Origin: Tannerella sp.
GTDB taxonomy: Bacteria > Bacteroidota > Bacteroidia > Bacteroidales > Tannerellaceae
Length of the DNA stretch: 8,393 nucleotides
Assembly: GCA_031259505.1 (NCBI GenBank)
Contig: JAIRLL010000127.1
Location: 1-8,393, forward strand
Reading direction: 5' to 3'
The position numbers and the translations under genes are program-made. Shown one piece after another: positions 6,104 through 8,393 of this stretch. The notes below the pieces were generated by a model, which was given only the letters and a program-made list of their open reading frames with translations, was not told the DNA's origin and made no database searches. Positions within the stretch are counted from its first letter, which is position 1. Every line of letters begins with the position of its first letter.

Positions 6104-7000
6104 TTACACCCGCAGTTTCAACCCCGCCATCAGCGTATCCGGCTTCAGGGTGAATACTGCGTGCATCTCGCCGGCCATCGACAGGCCGCACCTGTCGCAG
6201 ACGCCTGCCTCCCGTCCCTGACACTCCGGCAGCCGCCTGCCATCGGACATGATGAAGTTCGTCACCCAGCACTGCTTCGCGAACCGGTTGTGCTTCATCA
6301 GCCGCAGTCCCGAGACCGAGTTCATCACCGGATAGCCTGTTTTTTTCATTCCGATAATCAGGTCGATTACACGTGCGCGCTTCTCCCAGTCCAGAAAGAG
6401 GTGCTCTGTCCCGCTGTAGGGCGTATGAAAATTGAGCGAGATGGACTGTATGTGAGGACTGCTCCCGGCAAACCGGATGGTTTCTTCCACCGAAGCATAA
6501 TTCAATGCATTGACGACCATGTTCACGCTCAGACGCGGGTGGCCGGCGCCGGCGATGTGCGTCACCAGACGGTCGAAGGCGCCCCGTCCCCGAATCTCGT
6601 CGTGATACGCGCCCAGCCCGTCGAGGCTCACCCAGATGGAGTCGGCTTCGGAACCGGCAAACGGCATTTGCGCGTTGGTCGTGACCGTCGCCGTATAGAA
6701 GCCGATGGCTTTCGACAGCCGTATCAGGCTGTTCAGGTCATGCTCCCCGTCGCGCCACAGCGTAGGCTCGCCTCCTTCGAAGTCGACAAACCGCGACCCC
6801 AGCCGATACGAATACTCCAGTTCGTCACGTATCTGTCCGTAAGTCTTGACGTGCGGATCCTTCGACCGGTATATCGAACAGTGCCTGCACGCCAGGTTGC
6901 ACCTGTCGGAAATGAACAGCACCGTCTGCAGCGGCCTGCAGGAGCCAAACAGCCTGGCCCTGACAAACCACAGCGGCAAATATATCAGCGGATGCATCAT
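6104..7000 (-). CDS. Radical SAM enzyme with C-terminal cysteine cluster
   Basis: A 298-residue protein with the radical SAM core. The CxxxCxxC motif is RCNLACRHC (C34, C38, C41), which binds the [4Fe-4S] cluster that cleaves S-adenosylmethionine. The SAM-binding GGEP motif is at 76-79, followed by the strands VTTNA and SIWVSLDG. Four further cysteines (C244, C260, C268, C271; spacing X15, X7, X2) could hold an auxiliary cluster of the SPASM/twitch kind, but the pattern is only partial. Residues 4-13 are hydrophobic and may sit at the membrane. The ATG at 7000 overlaps the UbiA stop codon (ATGA); a second ATG follows at 6997. A longer reading back to 7108 would run inside the UbiA gene and is rejected. 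Tight coupling to a prenyltransferase suggests it modifies a prenyl-lipid product, as HpnH acts on hopanoids. That is inference; reaction and substrate are unknown. Confidence 0.85.
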   Translation of the reverse strand: MMHPLIYLPLWFVRARLFGSCRPLQTVLFISDRCNLACRHCSIYRSKDPHVKTYGQIRDELEYSYRLGSRFVDFEGGEPTLWRDGEHDLNSLIRLSKAIGFYTATVTTNAQMPFAGSEADSIWVSLDGLGAYHDEIRGRGAFDRLVTHIAGAGHPRLSVNMVVNALNYASVEETIRFAGSSPHIQSISLNFHTPYSGTEHLFLDWEKRARVIDLIIGMKKTGYPVMNSVSGLRLMKHNRFAKQCWVTNFIMSDGRRLPECQGREAGVCDRCGLSMAGEMHAVFTLKPDTLMAGLKLRV

Positions 7001-8007
7001 AGGAAACGGGTAATAAGCGAAACGGCGATTGTTATCAGACAGAAAAACGACAGCAGATTGCGGGCAAGCAGCCAGCGAATCATGAACCAGTCCAGGTCGA
7101 AGGCGCATATCCGCGCCCAGTCGTCCATCGGCCCCATCCAGATGCGGGGCGAGAACTTCTTCTCCGGATGACGGACAAATTCCACCATCAGGTGAAACAG
7201 CCCCGCAGCCATCGGCAGCGCGAGCATCGTCAGCAGATAGGCAGGCGGCAGGTAGCTCCGTATCACTCCGTACAGGATGCTCGCAAAGGCAGCCGCCAGC
7301 AGGATGAACAGGCTGACCAGCATCAGGCGCCTGTCTTTCAGCAGTACGGCGAACGTCATCTTGCCCGCCTCCCGGTCCGGTTCGCAGTCCATGATGGCAT
7401 GTGTATACACGATGTTAGCCACCAGCAGCCCCACGGGTATGGAGACGAACATCGTCGTCCAGTCCCACTGTCCGCAGGCCGAATAGTAGACGCCCGCCAT
7501 CAGCAGCGGGCCGAACATGATGCCGATAAGTATTTCGCCCAGCCCGTGGTACGAAATCCGTAGCGGCCATCCCGAATACGAAACCCCCAGCACAGCCGTC
7601 GCCAGGGCAAACCATAGGATGACCGTCCCCCTGAAAAGGAATATCGCAAAGCCCAGGCACAGCGCGACCGCGCCGAACGCCAGACAGGCCGCCAGCAGTT
7701 GCTTCAGCCCTGTCTGTCCCGAAGTGATGTAAGGACATTTCGCAATACGCGCCCGGAAACCCTTCCGTACCATTGCCTCGCGAAACTCCGTCCCCTTGAC
7801 CCGGTAGTCGAAATAATCGTCGAACAGGTTAATACTCAAATGACCTGCCATCACGCCCGCGATGGCCAGCAGGCCCGGGACGACGGCGAAGCCATCCTGC
7901 TGCGAGGCCATGCAGAACGCCAGTACGGCCGGCAGCACACTCTGCGGAAGCGCTCTCGAACGCGCGTTATCCATCCAGAATCGAATCGTATCGAAAATGT
8001 GTTTCAT
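6997..8007 (-). CDS. UbiA-family membrane prenyltransferase (MenA-like)
   Basis: A 336-residue polytopic membrane protein with about nine hydrophobic segments (roughly 20-35, 42-62, 104-125, 128-145, 156-177, 184-203, 229-250, 253-275, 317-336). The first Asp-rich motif is NLFDDYFDY (N60, D63, D64, D67). The second is D207-x3-D211-x3-GK (DCEPDREAGKMT), followed by FAVLL, much as in MenA, the 1,4-dihydroxy-2-naphthoate prenyltransferase. The family uses Mg2+ and an isoprenyl diphosphate to alkylate an aromatic or other acceptor within the membrane. A polar loop, SPRIWMGPMDDWARICAFD (286-304), precedes the last helix. No other menaquinone genes lie nearby; the partner is a radical SAM enzyme, so this may not be housekeeping MenA. 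The ATG at 8007 has a short leader with AGAG about 12 nt upstream and a good -7 element beyond. The family is certain; the acceptor is not. Confidence 0.88.
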   Translation of the reverse strand: MKHIFDTIRFWMDNARSRALPQSVLPAVLAFCMASQQDGFAVVPGLLAIAGVMAGHLSINLFDDYFDYRVKGTEFREAMVRKGFRARIAKCPYITSGQTGLKQLLAACLAFGAVALCLGFAIFLFRGTVILWFALATAVLGVSYSGWPLRISYHGLGEILIGIMFGPLLMAGVYYSACGQWDWTTMFVSIPVGLLVANIVYTHAIMDCEPDREAGKMTFAVLLKDRRLMLVSLFILLAAAFASILYGVIRSYLPPAYLLTMLALPMAAGLFHLMVEFVRHPEKKFSPRIWMGPMDDWARICAFDLDWFMIRWLLARNLLSFFCLITIAVSLITRFL

Positions 8008-8048
8008 ATCTTCATCTCTTATAAATTGAAAATTGAATTTAACCGCGA

Positions 8049-8056
8049 CAAAAGTA
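8049..8056 (-). promoter_or_regulatory. Bacteroidota -7 promoter element for the UbiA-radical SAM unit
   Basis: The minus strand reads TACTTTTG, a full match to TAnnTTTG, about 40 nt upstream of the UbiA ATG. The region some 20 nt further upstream is T-rich but has no clear TTTG. A tiny out-of-frame ATG-AAG-ATA-TGA lies in the leader and ends at the true start; I give it no weight. Confidence 0.5.
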
Positions 8057-8127
8057 GAACAAATATTCGGGAAATAAAAAAGAATCGAGATTCAAGATTC
8101 CAAATTCCAGGATTTCAAAATATTCTA

Positions 8128-8154
8128 CCGGATTGCTTCACCCTTCGGGTTCGC
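8128..8154 (-). repeat. Dispersed palindromic element, copy B
   Basis: The reverse complement begins GCGAACCCGAAGGG and ends TGAAGCAATCCGG, matching copy C (4729-4755) at 22 of 27 positions and copy A (205-235) with gaps. It has the same layout as copy C, with a central small stem (ACCC-TTC-GGGT) flanked by the conserved GCAATCC side. Confidence 0.55.
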
Positions 8155-8218
8155 ACCTTAGATTTGCATTCTGGAAAGAAAGAAAAATTTGAATCTGCGC
8201 CGGGTTAGGAGTTTCGAG

Positions 8219-8247
8219 AGTAGAGACGCGCGCGCTACGTCTCTACT
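8219..8247. repeat. Inverted repeat with 10-bp perfect arms
   Basis: AGTAGAGACG (8219-8228) and CGTCTCTACT (8238-8247) are perfect reverse complements around a 9-nt centre rich in CG steps. It would form a strong hairpin on either strand. The right arm ends where the 42-bp array begins. It has no T run on the minus strand to mark it as a terminator, and resembles a REP-type intergenic palindrome. Confidence 0.75.
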
Positions 8248-8393
8248 TCTGTTCGGGTCGTCGGAGCCCTTCGACGGGGTGAACGGGTTTCTGTTCGGGT
8301 TATCGGAGCCCTCCGACGGGGCAAACGGGTTTCTGTTCGGGTTATCGGAGCCCTCCGACGGGGCAAACGGGTTTCTGTTCGGGTTGTCGAAGC
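8247..8393. repeat. 42-bp tandem repeat array, 3.5 copies, continuing past the edge
   Basis: Units start at 8247, 8289, 8331 and 8373, an exact 42-bp period. Units 2 and 3 are identical; unit 1 differs at five positions; unit 4 is cut at 21 nt by the window end. Each complete unit carries an inverted repeat centred on GGAGCCCTCC (a stem of at least 5 bp, loop GCCC). In unit 1 the stem has a G-T pair where units 2 and 3 have G-C, so pairing is kept. Confidence 0.9.

Larger units (their letters stand above)
8008..8393. other. 386-bp non-coding right flank
   Basis: No credible gene. In order it contains the leader and promoter of the UbiA unit, an A/T-rich stretch of GATTC/ATTCC-like short repeats (8082-8127, including GAATC-GA-GATTC), the dispersed element copy B (8128-8154), an inverted repeat (8219-8247) and a 42-bp tandem array to the window edge. 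One minus-strand frame stays open from 8393 to a TAA at 8158-8160 through the array, but I judge this a by-product of a repeat unit divisible by three. Confidence 0.65.

Noticed and set aside
7001..7108. N-terminal extension of the radical SAM protein to 7108
   Set aside because: It would overlap the last UbiA helix by over 100 nt; the ATGA overlap at 7000 is the typical coupled start.
6068..7171. Plus-strand open frame (about 367 codons) opposite the radical SAM gene
   Set aside because: No family features (Gln/Arg/His-rich shadow), whereas the minus strand holds CxxxCxxC and GGEP.
8158..8393. Minus-strand frame through the 42-bp array, giving a 14-residue Asn/Pro-rich repeat and a Lys/Phe/Arg tail
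   Set aside because: The 42-bp unit is a multiple of three, so frames stay open without selection. At least one other minus-strand frame is open through the array too, and the palindromic DNA explains the conservation better. A C-terminal end of a gene outside the window is not fully excluded.
1..8393. tRNA, rRNA or known riboswitch
   Set aside because: No cloverleaf, rRNA-like segment or recognisable aptamer was seen by eye in any intergenic region; covariance-model searches (Rfam) could not be run.

Overview
The window looks like chromosomal DNA from a member of the Bacteroidota, most likely Bacteroidales. Three things point there. Several genes are preceded by the Bacteroidota -7 promoter element (TAnnTTTG), most clearly before ychF and the UbiA gene. 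Most starts have A/T-rich leaders and no good Shine-Dalgarno sequence. The protein families are also typical of the group: Rpn-type nuclease, AAA-like ATPase with a nuclease tail, and C11 clostripain lipoprotein. No species can be named from the sequence alone.

Every gene I accept is on the minus strand, so transcription runs from high to low coordinates. From the right: (1) 8393-8008 is non-coding, with a 42-bp tandem array running off the edge, a 10-bp-armed inverted repeat, a dispersed palindromic element and a promoter. (2) 8007-6104 holds a UbiA-family membrane prenyltransferase and a radical SAM enzyme whose ATG overlaps the UbiA stop codon. A C11 (clostripain-like) lipoprotein protease follows at 5958-4843 after a 145-nt gap with no visible promoter, so the three may form one transcription unit. 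(3) 4842-4273 is a 570-bp repeat-rich intergenic region. It includes a MITE-like element (inverted ends, 8-bp flanking direct repeats) carrying three copies of a 31-bp repeat, a terminator-like hairpin, and a palindrome at the ychF promoter. (4) 4272-3169 is ychF, a conserved ribosome-associated NTPase. (5) 3057-317 is an AAA ATPase with a C-terminal PD-(D/E)XK nuclease signature. It is followed 5 nt later by an M24 metallopeptidase, a probable two-gene operon. (6) 316-74 is intergenic, with a hairpin and a repeat remnant. (7) 73-1 is the first 24 codons of an Rpn/PD-(D/E)XK transposase-like nuclease cut by the window edge.

Functionally this is a mix of housekeeping genes (ychF, M24 peptidase) and accessory genes. 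The most distinctive protein-level signal is the translationally coupled UbiA-radical SAM pair, which suggests a modified prenyl lipid or quinone-like product; this is inference. The most distinctive DNA-level signals are the repeat nest at 4318-4755, the degenerate palindromic element found in three intergenic regions, and the 42-bp array.
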